A stretch of DNA of 64,000 nucleotides from Achatina immaculata (lineage: Eukaryota; Mollusca; Gastropoda; Stylommatophora; Achatinidae), in assembly GCA_009760885.1 (NCBI GenBank), contig CM019713.1:11049274-11113273 (forward strand), written 5' to 3'. The first letter of the stretch is position 1; each line of letters opens with the position of its first letter. The notes beneath the pieces were generated by a model. That model searched no databases. It was given only the letters and a program-made list of their open reading frames with translations, and was not told where the DNA came from. A program made the translations under genes and the position numbers. Below, one piece after another: positions 63,851 through 64,000 of this stretch.

Positions 63851-64000
63851 AGATTGCAAACGTAAATAGAAAACACTGAGAAGAAAGTCCTAGGTTTTCG
63901 TTTCATATGACAGTTGAAAGGTCATTTAATTAGTTTTGTCACTGGGGCGATGGTACTGTTTTCAATGCTTGTCTCATTACATAGGGGAGATAATTCACCA

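Overview
This window is eukaryotic repeat-rich intergenic DNA. It is A+T-leaning and full of microsatellites, minisatellites and broken retrotransposons. I find no host protein-coding gene, no operon-like layout, no rRNA and no CRISPR array. The many non-LTR endonuclease/reverse-transcriptase fragments, a mariner relic, tRNA-derived SINEs and Penelope-like ends suggest an invertebrate, most likely a mollusc. That is an inference from remembered element style, not a database match.

The protein-like signal is almost entirely LINE debris. At least seven non-LTR families can be told apart by the C-terminus of the polyprotein and by the 3' tail. A has a (GA)n tail (about 0.7-2.2 kb, 36.1 kb, 50 kb). 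B has (GAT)n (6.7, 24.4, 25.5 and 27.5 kb). C has (AATG)n (0.1, 9.0, 20.9, 22.5, 26.2, 28.1, 39.5, 52.4 and 56.0 kb). D has an (ATAAG)-like tail (14.2, 30.9, 32.7, 39.0, 47.7, 55.4-58.6 and 63.3 kb). E has (GAT)n (17.4, 40.6 and 50.3 kb). F has (AATC)n (61.5-62.2 kb). G has a C2H2 finger and a (CAA/CAG)n tail (11.0 kb). The best-preserved copy is the family D element at 55.4-58.65 kb, with recognisable endonuclease and reverse transcriptase motifs but many frameshifts. A mariner transposon (60.56-62.55 kb) keeps both terminal inverted repeats and is split by a family F insertion.

Roughly a fifth of the window is tandem repeat. The main arrays are 7.3-8.2 kb (about 35 bp), 9.9-10.4 kb (about 31 bp), 15.8-16.5 kb (40 bp), 23.3-24.1 kb (36 bp), 29.5-30.7 kb (25 bp), 31.7-32.6 kb (purine array and its inverted partner), 34.5-34.9 kb (43 bp), 41.3-43.1 kb (40 bp), 43.2-43.9 kb (27 bp), 44.1-44.7 kb (34 bp), 45.2-45.9 kb (38 bp) and 46.5-47.4 kb (GAT-rich). 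Several long open frames (up to 618 codons) lie wholly inside these arrays and follow from the repeat period. Two larger direct duplications sit side by side: 1.57 kb (20.0-23.15 kb) and 1.92 kb (25.6-29.4 kb).

The most interesting thread is how interspersed elements and satellites are linked. A SINE-like element with a GAA tail carries an internal 34-bp unit that varies from about 2 to about 15 copies between loci. A 35-bp array at 7.3 kb looks like amplification of the Pol III B-box segment of a tRNA-like head. A 25-bp satellite and a 43-bp satellite 4 kb apart share a core. I see no convincing undescribed multi-gene system; the novelty candidates are repeat families and their architecture.
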